DNA from: Imhoffiella purpurea
GTDB lineage: Bacteria; Pseudomonadota; Gammaproteobacteria; Chromatiales; Chromatiaceae
Assembly: GCF_000585215.1 (NCBI RefSeq)
Contig: NZ_AONC01000023.1
Location: 1 to 64,000 of the forward strand
Reading direction: 5' to 3'
Length of the DNA: 64,000 nt
In this document: positions 44,954 through 53,232 of the stretch, piece after piece
Position numbering within the stretch: the stretch's first letter is position 1
Layout of the letters: every line of letters begins with the position of its first letter
Notes under the pieces: generated by a model
Seen by the model: only the letters and a program-made list of their open reading frames with translations
Database searches by the model: none
Told to the model about the DNA's origin: nothing
Position numbers and translations under genes: made by a program

Positions 44954-45463
44954 ATGTCGAATACGGTTCAAGGCACCAGCGGTATCTCAGGGCAGGAATC
45001 CCAGGTCCTGCCGCCGCAGATGAGCATCGCCGAGATCCTGCTCATGATCGGGATCCAGGCCATGGATGCCAACGATCAGAAGATCCGCATCGCCTATGAA
45101 AAGGTGAAGCAGAACAACGAGGACCTGCAGAAACTGAACAAGGCGATGGCCTATCTGGCCGCGCACAAGGACAAGGAGCTCGATCCGAACGCCGACATCG
45201 GCGATGGACTCAAGCTCAAGGACGTCCTCGACCGCTTCAAGATCTCCCGTCCCGCCAACGACGGCAAGATCGCTGCGAACCAGTTCGCCCGGGTCGAGAC
45301 GGCGATCAAGGGGGCGTCGGACGCCCTGGGCGGCACCAATCAGATCGACATGATGAAGCTGCAGTCGGTGCTCAATAAGCAGAACGAGATGTCGCAGATG
45401 GTGAGCAACAACATGAGCAAGCTGAACCAGATGGCGATGGCGCTGATCGGCAACATGCGCTGA
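44954..45463 (+). CDS. EspA/SseB-like filament or tip protein
   Basis: A 169-residue protein with the EspA/SseB-like layout: N-terminal helix SIAEILLMIGIQAMDAND, a charged helix, LKDVLDRFKISRP, then a C-terminal helical run NEMSQMVSNNMSKLNQM. The next genes are a SycD-type chaperone, SctE and SctB, which is the order sseB-sscA-sseC-sseD of SPI-2. On a Ysc-type apparatus, where lcrV normally acts, it could be the needle-tip or filament subunit. Structure prediction was not possible here. Confidence 0.55.
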   Translation: MSNTVQGTSGISGQESQVLPPQMSIAEILLMIGIQAMDANDQKIRIAYEKVKQNNEDLQKLNKAMAYLAAHKDKELDPNADIGDGLKLKDVLDRFKISRPANDGKIAANQFARVETAIKGASDALGGTNQIDMMKLQSVLNKQNEMSQMVSNNMSKLNQMAMALIGNMR

Positions 45464-45521
45464 GCGCGCACCGCTCGGGAGCGACATCGCTCGACGATTC
45501 CTGGACTCGGAGCCACTCGCA

Positions 45522-46070
45522 ATGTCCACACCACCGGAAGATCCCACCGGCATGCCGGATCCCACCGACAGCCTGCTGCCCGGCGTCAGCGACGAGGATC
45601 TGGCACGGATCACGACCGACTTCATCAACAACGGCAAGACGATGCGCGAATTGAAGGGCATCGCGCGCGAGGAACTGGAGGCGGTCTATGGCATCGCCTA
45701 CAACAGCTATGCCGGCGGCGATTACCAGAAGGCCCGCAAGCTGTTCCAGTTCCTCTGCTTCTTCGACCATCTGGAGCGCAAGTACTGGCTCGGTCTCGGC
45801 GGCTGCCGTCAGATGCTCGAGGATTACGCGCCGGCCATCGAGGCCTATACCTTCGCCATGCTGCTGGATTCCAGCGATCCCGCGCCTCCCTTCCATGCCG
45901 CCGAGTGCCATATCGGGCTCGGCGACCGCGAGGCCGCGATCAGCGGCCTGACCGCCGCGCTCGAATGGTCGGGCGATCGTCCCGAGCAGTTCCGGTCGCT
46001 TCGGGCGCGCGCGGAGGCGATGCTGGCGATCCTCGAAGAGTCCGGGCAATCCGCCGCGGCAGGAGAGTGA
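45522..46070 (+). CDS. sycD: SycD/LcrH-type translocator chaperone
   Basis: A 182-residue class II TPR chaperone: DYQKARKLFQFLCFFDHLER, YWLGLGGCRQMLEDYAPAIEAY and PFHAAECHIGLGDREAAI are the family's three TPR-like helices. SycD/IpgC proteins bind both translocators, here SctE and SctB encoded just downstream. About 50 residues of N-terminal sequence precede the TPRs, longer than usual. Confidence 0.9.
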   Translation: MSTPPEDPTGMPDPTDSLLPGVSDEDLARITTDFINNGKTMRELKGIAREELEAVYGIAYNSYAGGDYQKARKLFQFLCFFDHLERKYWLGLGGCRQMLEDYAPAIEAYTFAMLLDSSDPAPPFHAAECHIGLGDREAAISGLTAALEWSGDRPEQFRSLRARAEAMLAILEESGQSAAAGE

Positions 46071-46073
46071 GCC

Positions 46074-47027
46074 ATGTCGATCCCAACTGACGTCGCCCGG
46101 CGGCTGCTCGATGCCGCCCATGTCGCCGAGACGGAGGAACCGGTCCGCGCGCAAGCCCCGGCGCCGCGCACCCCGGTCGCGAGCGCACCGCCGCCTGCCA
46201 GTGCCGCGAGCCGCGGCGCCCCGCCGCTGCCCGCGCCGCCGCCCATGAGCATCGAGGACATGACCCTGGCCCTGACGGCGCTCAGCGGCAAGATCAACGA
46301 GACGCGCCAGCGGATGTCGATCAACGAGATCAAGGGCAACATGGCCAAGCAGAGCGCCGAGAACAAGGAACGGCTGGCCAAGATCCAAGAGTCGATCGAG
46401 AAGGCCGATCAGGCCAAGAAATCGGGCGTCTGGGGCAAGGTGTTCGGCTGGGTCGCGGCGGTCGCGGCCGTGGTCGCCTCCGCGGTCATGATCGCCACCG
46501 GTGTCGGCGCCGCGGCCGGCGCCTTGCTGTTGGCGGGGGCGATTACCGGTCTGTCCATGATGGTGCTGAAGGAGATCCCCGCCGTCGCCGACTGGATGTC
46601 CAAGAATCCGGCCTTCGGCTGGGCCATGATCGCGGTTCAGATGGTGCTCGCGGTCGCCAGCTTCGGGGCCGGCTTCGCCGGGGCGGCCAAGGCGGTGGCC
46701 GATGTCGCGGCCAAGACGGTCGGTGCGGCGACCAAGGTCGCCAACGTCGTCGGCAAGGTCGCCAATGGCGTCCAGGGGGGCGCGAGCGTGGGCATGGGCG
46801 CCTCGGCCATCGGCACCGCCGCGCGCAGCTATCAGGCCTCCGAGGCCAACATCGACGCCAAGCAGATCGAGTCCGAACTGCTCAAGCTGCAAGGGCTCAT
46901 GGACGAGGAGATGGCGCGTCTGAAGAAGATGATGCAGGAGGCCGAGGAGTCGGTTTCGATCTGCATGGGCATCATGAGCGGCGCGACCCAGGCCAAACGG
47001 AACATCGCCGCCAAGATGGCCGTCTAG
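46074..47027 (+). CDS. sctE: Type III secretion translocator SctE (YopB/SseC-like)
   Basis: A 317-residue translocon protein: Pro/Ala-rich N-terminus, coiled-coil region (residues 65-115), then two long hydrophobic segments (about 120-165 and 179-213) typical of SseC/YopB/IpaB that insert into host membranes, then a charged coiled C-terminus. It starts 3 bp after the chaperone stop. Confidence 0.85.
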   Translation: MSIPTDVARRLLDAAHVAETEEPVRAQAPAPRTPVASAPPPASAASRGAPPLPAPPPMSIEDMTLALTALSGKINETRQRMSINEIKGNMAKQSAENKERLAKIQESIEKADQAKKSGVWGKVFGWVAAVAAVVASAVMIATGVGAAAGALLLAGAITGLSMMVLKEIPAVADWMSKNPAFGWAMIAVQMVLAVASFGAGFAGAAKAVADVAAKTVGAATKVANVVGKVANGVQGGASVGMGASAIGTAARSYQASEANIDAKQIESELLKLQGLMDEEMARLKKMMQEAEESVSICMGIMSGATQAKRNIAAKMAV

Positions 47028-47057
47028 CCAATCCCTGATCCAGCGGAGGATGAGACC

Positions 47058-47870
47058 ATGTCGGACCCGATCAGCGGTTATTCCGATCCACTGTCCCGCA
47101 CCGACGCATCGGCGCTCGGCGGGACGGCCGATACCCAGCCCACGGGGGAGGTCGCGCGCGCCGACCGCCTGACACGGACGCATTCCCAGGACCGGATCGG
47201 TCGGCTCGATGCGCGGCAGGAACCGGTCTCGGGGCGCCAGGGGCCCGATCTGCCGCCGCCGGCCCAACCCGGGGCCGAGACCCTGCGCGCCGCCGCCGAG
47301 GGACTGGAACGCCTGTCCGGGACCGGGATGCAGGACGTCTTCGAGATCATGGCCGAGTTCTTCCGCATCTCCCAGAGTCTGCGCGAGGTCTCGAAGCAGG
47401 CCGCCCACGCCGAGCTCGAGCGCCAGGTCGGCGAGATCGAGAATCAGGCCAAGGACATGCATTCGGCCGCCGTCTGGAGCCTGGTCGCCGGCATCGTTTC
47501 GGGTATCGCCCAGATCGGTGCCGGGGCCTTTCAGACCTACGGCGCCGCCAAGTCGATCTCCACCCTCGGCGGGGGCGGCGAGGCCGGCGCCACCAAGGCC
47601 ATGGCCGATGCGATGTCCATGCGCTGGAGCGGCCTGTCGGGGATCGTCTCGGGCGGCGGCAAGGGCATCGAGAGCGGTTTCCAGTATCTGGCCGCCATGG
47701 ATCAGGAGGCGGTCAAGCGGGACGAGGCGGCGGCCACGCGGGCCGCGGGCGAGCGTGACGAGATGCTGAAATTCAAGGAAGGCATGGAGGAGAATATGCG
47801 CGCGGCCCTGCAGGCGCTCCAGCAGGTCATGCAGAGCCGCGAGCAGGTCGTGTCCAAGATCTTTGCGTGA
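47058..47870 (+). CDS. sctB: Type III secretion translocator SctB (YopD/SseD-like)
   Basis: A 270-residue translocon protein with a disordered N-terminus (about residues 1-75), a helical part LREVSKQAAHAEL, a single hydrophobic segment (about residues 136-163), a Gly-rich stretch, then a coiled-coil end MRAALQALQQVMQSREQVV. This is the YopD/IpaC/SseD layout, and it follows sctE. Confidence 0.82.
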   Translation: MSDPISGYSDPLSRTDASALGGTADTQPTGEVARADRLTRTHSQDRIGRLDARQEPVSGRQGPDLPPPAQPGAETLRAAAEGLERLSGTGMQDVFEIMAEFFRISQSLREVSKQAAHAELERQVGEIENQAKDMHSAAVWSLVAGIVSGIAQIGAGAFQTYGAAKSISTLGGGGEAGATKAMADAMSMRWSGLSGIVSGGGKGIESGFQYLAAMDQEAVKRDEAAATRAAGERDEMLKFKEGMEENMRAALQALQQVMQSREQVVSKIFA

Positions 47871-47881
47871 GGAATCTCGTC

Positions 47882-49345
47882 ATGTCGCGTCCCATCGATG
47901 AAATGCGCGTCACGCTGCCGCAGGAGGTCAAGCAGGTCTACGCGGGCGATCTCGCGGCGGCCCGTTGGCTCGGGGGGCGTGAGGTTCGGGCGGGCGTGCC
48001 CGGCGAGGCGCGCGCCGCCCGGGTCCAGGAGCAGCGGCGGATCGCCGAGCCGCCGGGACTCTGGAAGCGTTTTCTGAACGCCGTCGGGATTCGCCGCTTC
48101 ACTCCGGAGGAGAGCTATCGGGCCAGAACCCATGCGCTCAGCGGGAAATTGCGCGATGTCGTCACCCGGCTCAGCACCGGGCATGCCACCAAGGACGCGC
48201 TCCTCGGGCCCATGCGCGACATCGCCTCGGATATCCGCACCCTGGCCCTGACGGTGCTCGCCAACGATCCGCAGATGGGGTCCTTGATCGGCCAGAGGAG
48301 GGCGCTCCTGGATCGCATGCAGGCGGGTGGACCCGCCGCAGGGACCGGCGCCGAGGAATCGGCGGCGATCGAGCGCCGGGTCGATGCCATGCTCCACGAC
48401 ACCGAGAGGGCGATCGTCGGCGCCCGGCTCGAGGCGCTCGTGACACCCATGTCCGACGAGACGCTGCATCGCCTGCGCGGGGTCGCCGAGGAGACCTTGG
48501 ACCGGTTCCGGTCGCAGCTTCCGAACCGAGACAAGAAGTCCGAGGAGATCGGAACCTTGCCTGAAGGCCCCATGAAGGACCAGGAGCTCGCGCTGCGCGA
48601 TCGGGAATATGCCAGCTACGGGCAGCCGATCGGATTGGCGATGACCCTGGTCGACGCGGCGGACAAGGCGTTGGCGAGCCGGGATGCGGCGCGTCAGTGG
48701 GAAACATCGGGGACTGGAGCGATCGATGTGGAAGGTTACCGGGCTGCCGCAACACCTTTGCTGAAAGGACTGGAGAGCCGCTTGGCACCTGCCTCGGAGC
48801 CGCGGGATCAGTTTCAGAACACCTTTCGAGACACGAGTCGGAATATGCGGTTTTCCGTTAACGGCGAACCGCTCGCGATCTGTCAGCTCGGGGATCACAA
48901 AGCGGATGAGCCGGTCGCAAGGAATGCTTACGTAACGGATAAAGAACGGATAGCCGCCAAATTTGGCGAGAATGCGCCGAAGGTTCTTGCGCTTCTGGAT
49001 CAGCAGCTGATCACGCAGATCGCCAATCCGCTGTTCAAGCACGCAACCGTGGAAATTGGCAATCCTCCAGGGCCTTGTGCCATGAAAAGCATGAATAGTG
49101 CAGGGAGGGCCGGGGCACTTCAGGCAAGCATGAACGTCGTTGGCGGCGAGAATGGTGTGACTTTCGAGGTGAATATTCGGCGCGTGGTTGCCGAGATGGA
49201 AGATCAAGCCGGTCGAACGCATCGGTTCGATCCGGATCGGAGCCATCTCGATGTGAGCTATAAAATCGCCATCACGCCGGATAACCATCTGATATTCGAC
49301 GGAGAGCCAACATTGGCTTACCACCTGAAAGGCTCGGAAACCTGA
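47882..49345 (+). CDS. Putative type III effector with a compositionally distinct C-terminal domain
   Basis: A 487-residue protein I do not recognise. The first 300 residues are helical and Arg/Ala-rich; the last 180 or so (from RNMRFSVNGEPLAI on) look strand-rich and end DNHLIFDGEPTLAYHLK. The C-terminal DNA (about 48800-49340) is close to 50-53% G+C, against about 68% around it, a sign of acquired sequence. It sits directly after sctB and before two chaperone genes, so it is probably an effector. No catalytic motif is certain. The ATG at 47882 has GAGGAA; a GTG at 47867 is the alternative. Confidence 0.5.
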   Translation: MSRPIDEMRVTLPQEVKQVYAGDLAAARWLGGREVRAGVPGEARAARVQEQRRIAEPPGLWKRFLNAVGIRRFTPEESYRARTHALSGKLRDVVTRLSTGHATKDALLGPMRDIASDIRTLALTVLANDPQMGSLIGQRRALLDRMQAGGPAAGTGAEESAAIERRVDAMLHDTERAIVGARLEALVTPMSDETLHRLRGVAEETLDRFRSQLPNRDKKSEEIGTLPEGPMKDQELALRDREYASYGQPIGLAMTLVDAADKALASRDAARQWETSGTGAIDVEGYRAAATPLLKGLESRLAPASEPRDQFQNTFRDTSRNMRFSVNGEPLAICQLGDHKADEPVARNAYVTDKERIAAKFGENAPKVLALLDQQLITQIANPLFKHATVEIGNPPGPCAMKSMNSAGRAGALQASMNVVGGENGVTFEVNIRRVVAEMEDQAGRTHRFDPDRSHLDVSYKIAITPDNHLIFDGEPTLAYHLKGSET

Positions 49346-49360
49346 GGACGACACGCGATC

Positions 49361-49813
49361 ATGACCTTCGACGAACTGACCCGCTCCCTGTCCGACCGCC
49401 TGGGCCTGCCCGACCTCGCCGCCAATCGGGAGGGCATGATCCGTCTGGCCTTCGCGGGCGATGTCGAGGTGGACATCGAGCCCGAAGCCGATGGCGACGC
49501 ACTGCACATTTATACCAGGCTCGGACCCCAGACCGAGGATCCCGAGGTGCTCGCCCGCCTGCTGGCCGCCAATCTCTTCGGCCGGGAGACCGGCGGGGCG
49601 GTCATCGCCCTGGACGACTTCCTGAAGGAGCTGCTGCTGGCGCGCACCTTCGCGCTGGGGACCCTGGATGCGGACGCCTTTCTCGCGGCGCTGGAGGAAT
49701 TCGTCAATTACGCCGAGCTGTGGCGCGACCGTCTCGCCTCCGGCGATCTGACGCGCTATCCGGAGCGGGAGGATGCCCAGGCGGCGCGCCCGGACCTGAT
49801 GATCCGCGCCTAG
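49361..49813 (+). CDS. CesT-type type III secretion chaperone (first of two)
   Basis: A 150-residue acidic protein of the CesT type: helix LTRSLSDRLGLPDLAA, strands IRLAFAGDVEVDIEPEADGD, dimer helix EVLARLLAANLFGRETG, final helix AFLAALEEFVNYAELWRDRL. It starts 15 bp after the second putative effector and is probably its chaperone. The next gene resembles it, so the two may form a heterodimer. Confidence 0.78.
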   Translation: MTFDELTRSLSDRLGLPDLAANREGMIRLAFAGDVEVDIEPEADGDALHIYTRLGPQTEDPEVLARLLAANLFGRETGGAVIALDDFLKELLLARTFALGTLDADAFLAALEEFVNYAELWRDRLASGDLTRYPEREDAQAARPDLMIRA

Positions 49814-50272
49814 GTGACGGCCGCCTTGGACACCCATCTGTCGGACCTGCTGGGCCGCTTCGCGGCGCGTCGGGATCTGGGCGCGCTCGGCGCGGACGCC
49901 GAGGGCCGGTATCGGCTGGAGCTGGACGGCTGGCTGGAGGTGCGGATCTTTCAGAGCGGCGGGGACCTCTTCCTGGAGGGATCCCCCGGCCGGCTGCCGG
50001 CGGAGGACCCGCGGGAGCCGGATCGGATCGCCGACCTGCTGCGCGAACAGGTGCGCGATCTCGAGGATCAGGAGGAGGTCCTGAGCCTGGATCCCGAGGG
50101 AGAGGATCTCATCCTGTTCCGCCGTCTCCAGGCGTCGGGGCTGAGGCTCGATGATTTCGAGCGGGCGCTCGAGTCCTTCGCCAATCGGCTCGAGCGCTGG
50201 ACGCGTCGGCTCGCGGCCGATCGGACGGTCCCGAGCCCGGTGGCCGCCCCCATGCACATCATCTTTCCCTAG
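49814..50272 (+). CDS. CesT-type type III secretion chaperone (second of two)
   Basis: A 152-residue protein with the same order of elements as its neighbour: YRLELDGWLEVRIFQSGGDL, then RIADLLREQVRDLED, and FERALESFANRLERWTRRL at the end. The GTG start follows directly after the previous stop (TAG GTG). Tandem class I chaperones of this kind often act together on one effector. It ends 6 bp before sctD. Confidence 0.75.
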   Translation: MTAALDTHLSDLLGRFAARRDLGALGADAEGRYRLELDGWLEVRIFQSGGDLFLEGSPGRLPAEDPREPDRIADLLREQVRDLEDQEEVLSLDPEGEDLILFRRLQASGLRLDDFERALESFANRLERWTRRLAADRTVPSPVAAPMHIIFP

Positions 50273-50278
50273 CCGACC

Positions 50279-51781
50279 ATGGAGCCCGAGAGACCCTCTC
50301 CGTCCCCGGACGCGCGGCGTCCAGACTGGGTCCTGCATCTGCTCGCGGGCTTGCAGCGGGGCGCCGAGGCCCGGCTGCAGGACGGGATCGAATATATCCT
50401 GGGGCGGGACGAGTCCTGCGACCTGGTGCTCTGGGACGAGTCGGTCGCGTCCCGGCACCTCTCGCTGCTCGCCCATCCGGGATCCATCCGCGCCCAGGCG
50501 CTCGAACAGCCGATTCACCTGGCCGGGCGCCAGCTGGTCCCGGGGGAGTCGATCGAGCTCGACATCGCGACCGGTCTGCGTCTCGGGGATGTCGCCCTGG
50601 CCGTGGGGCGGCCCGACACCCGGTGGTCGGATCTGACGATCCCAGATCCGGCCGCCGTCGCCGCCTCTCCCCGAGAGGAGCCCGATGCGCGGGAGCCGGA
50701 ACAGCCGGATCTCCCCGCTGCCTCGCCAGTCGCGGAGGCGGGTCCGTCCGTTCCGCCAGAGGGGACCCTCGAGGATTCCGATCGGCCGAATCCGGCGAAA
50801 CCCTGGTGGGGATCGGGTCGGGGATTGGTCGCCGCCTCGGTGCTCCTGGTGCCGATCTTGGCCGGACTCGGCTGGTTCGCGCTCGCTCCCCGTCAGGTGC
50901 CGGTGGCCGGCGCCTCGCCAGCGACGGACCGGACGACCATGGAGCGCGCCCAGGATCTGGTCGAGCGTCTGGGGCTGGGTCCGGTGGAGATGGAACGCCG
51001 CCCGGATGGGGTCCTCATCCTGCGAGGCTACTGCGAGACGCGCGCCAAGCGTGACGAGTTGACGGCGGCGGCCGAGGCCGCCGGGCTGCCTCTGGTCAAT
51101 CGGCTCTGGCCCGAGGACGGGGTGCGCCGCATCCTGGCGGAGACCCTGGATCGGCTGGGTGGCGGCCATCTGGATTACGAATATCTCGGCGCCGGGGAGG
51201 TCCGGGTGCACGGTCTCCTGAGATCCGGGCTCTCCGCCGAGGAGGTCGAGCGCTCGCTGCGGAACGACGTTCCGGGCATCCGGAACCTCGTCATGGATGC
51301 CCAGGAACTGGGTCCTTTCCTGGAGGATCTGCGCGAGGCCCTCCGGGACGGTGACCTCGACCGGAAGCTGTCCATTCACTCCGAGGATCCTCCGATCACC
51401 CTCAAGGGGCGTCTGAATACGCGAGACATGGAGGTTTGGGACAGACTCCGGAAGCAGCTCGCGGAACGCTATCCGCGTCTCCCGCCTCTGGTGTCGGAAG
51501 TCATGCACGACCCGCGCGAGAGGCGGCTTGCGGAAGCAAGCGGTCAGCCGGCTGCGGAGGCCGAGACGCCCGGCCACGTCGCCTGGCCCGCGATCCGAGT
51601 TCGTGGAATCCTGATCGGAGCCAACGACATCGCCTACGCGGTGCTGGACAATGGGGAGCAGGTCATGCGCGGGGATCTGATCGCCGACCGCTATCGAGTG
51701 GAGGAGATCCGCTTCGATCGGGTGATCGCCCGCCTAGGTGAAGAACGTCATGTATTCCGAGTAGGAGTCGATACAAGATGA
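50279..51781 (+). CDS. sctD: Type III secretion inner-ring protein SctD (FHA domain)
   Basis: A 500-residue YscD-type protein: N-terminal FHA domain (residues 18-115, with ILGRDESCDLVLWDESVASRHLS), Pro/Glu-rich linker, one membrane helix (about 183-202: VAASVLLVPILAGLGWFAL), then periplasmic ring-building repeats and a C-terminal VLDNGEQVMRGDL. With SctJ it forms the inner-membrane ring. Its stop overlaps the next ATG. Confidence 0.9.
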   Translation: MEPERPSPSPDARRPDWVLHLLAGLQRGAEARLQDGIEYILGRDESCDLVLWDESVASRHLSLLAHPGSIRAQALEQPIHLAGRQLVPGESIELDIATGLRLGDVALAVGRPDTRWSDLTIPDPAAVAASPREEPDAREPEQPDLPAASPVAEAGPSVPPEGTLEDSDRPNPAKPWWGSGRGLVAASVLLVPILAGLGWFALAPRQVPVAGASPATDRTTMERAQDLVERLGLGPVEMERRPDGVLILRGYCETRAKRDELTAAAEAAGLPLVNRLWPEDGVRRILAETLDRLGGGHLDYEYLGAGEVRVHGLLRSGLSAEEVERSLRNDVPGIRNLVMDAQELGPFLEDLREALRDGDLDRKLSIHSEDPPITLKGRLNTRDMEVWDRLRKQLAERYPRLPPLVSEVMHDPRERRLAEASGQPAAEAETPGHVAWPAIRVRGILIGANDIAYAVLDNGEQVMRGDLIADRYRVEEIRFDRVIARLGEERHVFRVGVDTR

Positions 51782-52020
51782 CCGATGAAGCCAACGAACC
51801 CTGGTTCGAGATCGAGCGCCGGCTGATGGACGACCAGGACGGCCGGGAGCGGGATGGAATCCAGTCGCGTCTGGAAGAGGCCGCGCGCCCGCTCAAGCGT
51901 CAGCTCGACGCGGGCGTGACCCCGGCCGAATTCGCTCGGCTGAACGCCGTTCTCGAGGGACTCGAGGCCGGTCGGGACCTGGTCATGCAGGTCTGGCGCG
52001 CGCATCATCCCAGCGTTTAG
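51778..52020 (+). CDS. yscE: YscE-like needle co-chaperone
   Basis: An 80-residue helical protein (LEEAARPLKRQLDAGVTPAE, LNAVLEGLEAGRDLVMQVW) of the size and pattern of YscE/PscE, which with YscG keeps the needle subunit soluble. It overlaps sctD by 4 nt (ATGA) and comes directly before sctF, the standard Ysc order. Confidence 0.7.
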   Translation: MTDEANEPWFEIERRLMDDQDGRERDGIQSRLEEAARPLKRQLDAGVTPAEFARLNAVLEGLEAGRDLVMQVWRAHHPSV

Positions 52021-52065
52021 GGATACGCAACATTCAGAGCACAATATTCTCAAGCGAGGTGAGCC

Positions 52066-52281
52066 ATGACGATCGAAGTGGGCGCATTGTTGAGCGCACT
52101 CAGCAAGGAAGAGGAGGCGATCAAGAAAAAGATCGACGACCCGGACTTCAAGGCGACGGACTCGAAGCAGATGCTCGAACTGCAGATGCGCTTCAGCAAC
52201 TATCAGCAGCTCAGCGGCATCACCTCGGCCATCGTCAGCGATCTGAAGCAGGCGGCGCAGGGCGTCATTCAAAAGGTGTAG
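52066..52281 (+). CDS. sctF: Type III secretion needle protein SctF
   Basis: A 71-residue small helical-hairpin protein: DDPDF loop region, then QMLELQMRFSNYQQLSGIT and an amphipathic C-terminal helix typical of YscF/PrgI. GAGGTGAG precedes the ATG. It builds the hollow needle and is expected to be one of the most abundant products. Confidence 0.9.
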   Translation: MTIEVGALLSALSKEEEAIKKKIDDPDFKATDSKQMLELQMRFSNYQQLSGITSAIVSDLKQAAQGVIQKV

Positions 52282-52353
52282 CGCGGCCGGTCGCGGCCCG
52301 AGATTCACGACCCGGCGCCCCGCTTGGAGCGCCTCGATGTGTGGAGACAATGC

Positions 52354-52734
52354 ATGGACATCGACGACGATCTGGTCCGACTTCTGGCCGAGCTGGCCTC
52401 CATCGCCGGCGGGCGCGGCCTGGCGGAACCCGCCGAGGCGCTCGTCGGCGCCCTGGTGGCGCTGCGGCCGGACAGCGAGCGGCCCTATCTGATCCAGGCG
52501 CTGGGGCAGCTGAATCTGGGCGACGCGAACGGCGCGGAGCGCATCCTGCGGGACCGGGCGCTCAAGACCAATCCCAGTAGCGCCATGGCCTTGGCCTATC
52601 TCGGACTGGTGCTGCACCAGCAGGGACGCATGAGCGAGCGGGACCAGGTCCTGCGTGCGGCGCTGGACAGCCCGGACGGAGACGCCGATGCCGAACGGCT
52701 CGCCCGCAGTCTCCTGGCGGCCCCGCCCGCCTGA
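52354..52734 (+). CDS. yscG: YscG-like TPR chaperone of the needle subunit
   Basis: A 126-residue TPR-type protein (LIQALGQLNLGDANGAERIL, AMALAYLGLVLHQQGRM). With YscE it forms the needle chaperone. The ATG at 52354 has GGAG 8 nt upstream; an upstream TTG is unlikely. Placed between sctF and sctI; yscH is not seen. Confidence 0.8.
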   Translation: MDIDDDLVRLLAELASIAGGRGLAEPAEALVGALVALRPDSERPYLIQALGQLNLGDANGAERILRDRALKTNPSSAMALAYLGLVLHQQGRMSERDQVLRAALDSPDGDADAERLARSLLAAPPA

Positions 52735-52806
52735 TGAGCCCGGCCGGGCACGCCTCTCGGCGCACCTGATCATGATGAGGATGCTGGCACTGATGAGACA
52801 ACGGCG

Positions 52807-53232
52807 ATGATCGACCCGGTCACGGCCTATGCCGTCGGCCCTCTGGCCAGTCTGGACCCGGTCCCGCAGATGACGGTGCCGCTGCCCATGCCGGCGGTCG
52901 GCGCCGCCGATCAGGCGCGGTTCCAGGCGGCGCTGCATCCTGTTCGGGACACGCCCCCAGGGACCGGAGTGGACGCGGCCTGGTCCGGCCAGTCGCTGGA
53001 GACCCCGGTCAGCCCGGGCGACAGGATCCTCCAGGGGATGGAGCGTCTGCGCACCCGCTATCGCGAGGTCGGCGCGGCCTTGGAGTCGAGCGTCCACGAG
53101 ACCCAGATGAACCCTCAGGAGCTGCTCGGCCTGCAGATGCAGATGGCCCAGGTGACCCTGGGGACGCAGCTGATCGGTCAGGTCGCCAGCAAGCTGGAGC
53201 AGAACCTCAACACGCTGCTCAAGGCGTCCTGA
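52807..53232 (+). CDS. sctI: Type III secretion inner-rod protein SctI
   Basis: A 141-residue protein whose C-terminal helices NPQELLGLQMQMAQVTLGTQ and VASKLEQNLNTLLKAS match the YscI/PrgJ pattern. It forms the inner rod or needle adapter. It overlaps the sctJ ATG by one base (TGATG). Confidence 0.85.
   Translation: MIDPVTAYAVGPLASLDPVPQMTVPLPMPAVGAADQARFQAALHPVRDTPPGTGVDAAWSGQSLETPVSPGDRILQGMERLRTRYREVGAALESSVHETQMNPQELLGLQMQMAQVTLGTQLIGQVASKLEQNLNTLLKAS

Noticed and set aside
47702..51577. A 1,291-codon minus-strand frame across sctB, the effector, chaperones and sctD
   Set aside because: Compositionally an antisense shadow (Arg/Gln/Gly-rich), spanning five coherent plus-strand genes.
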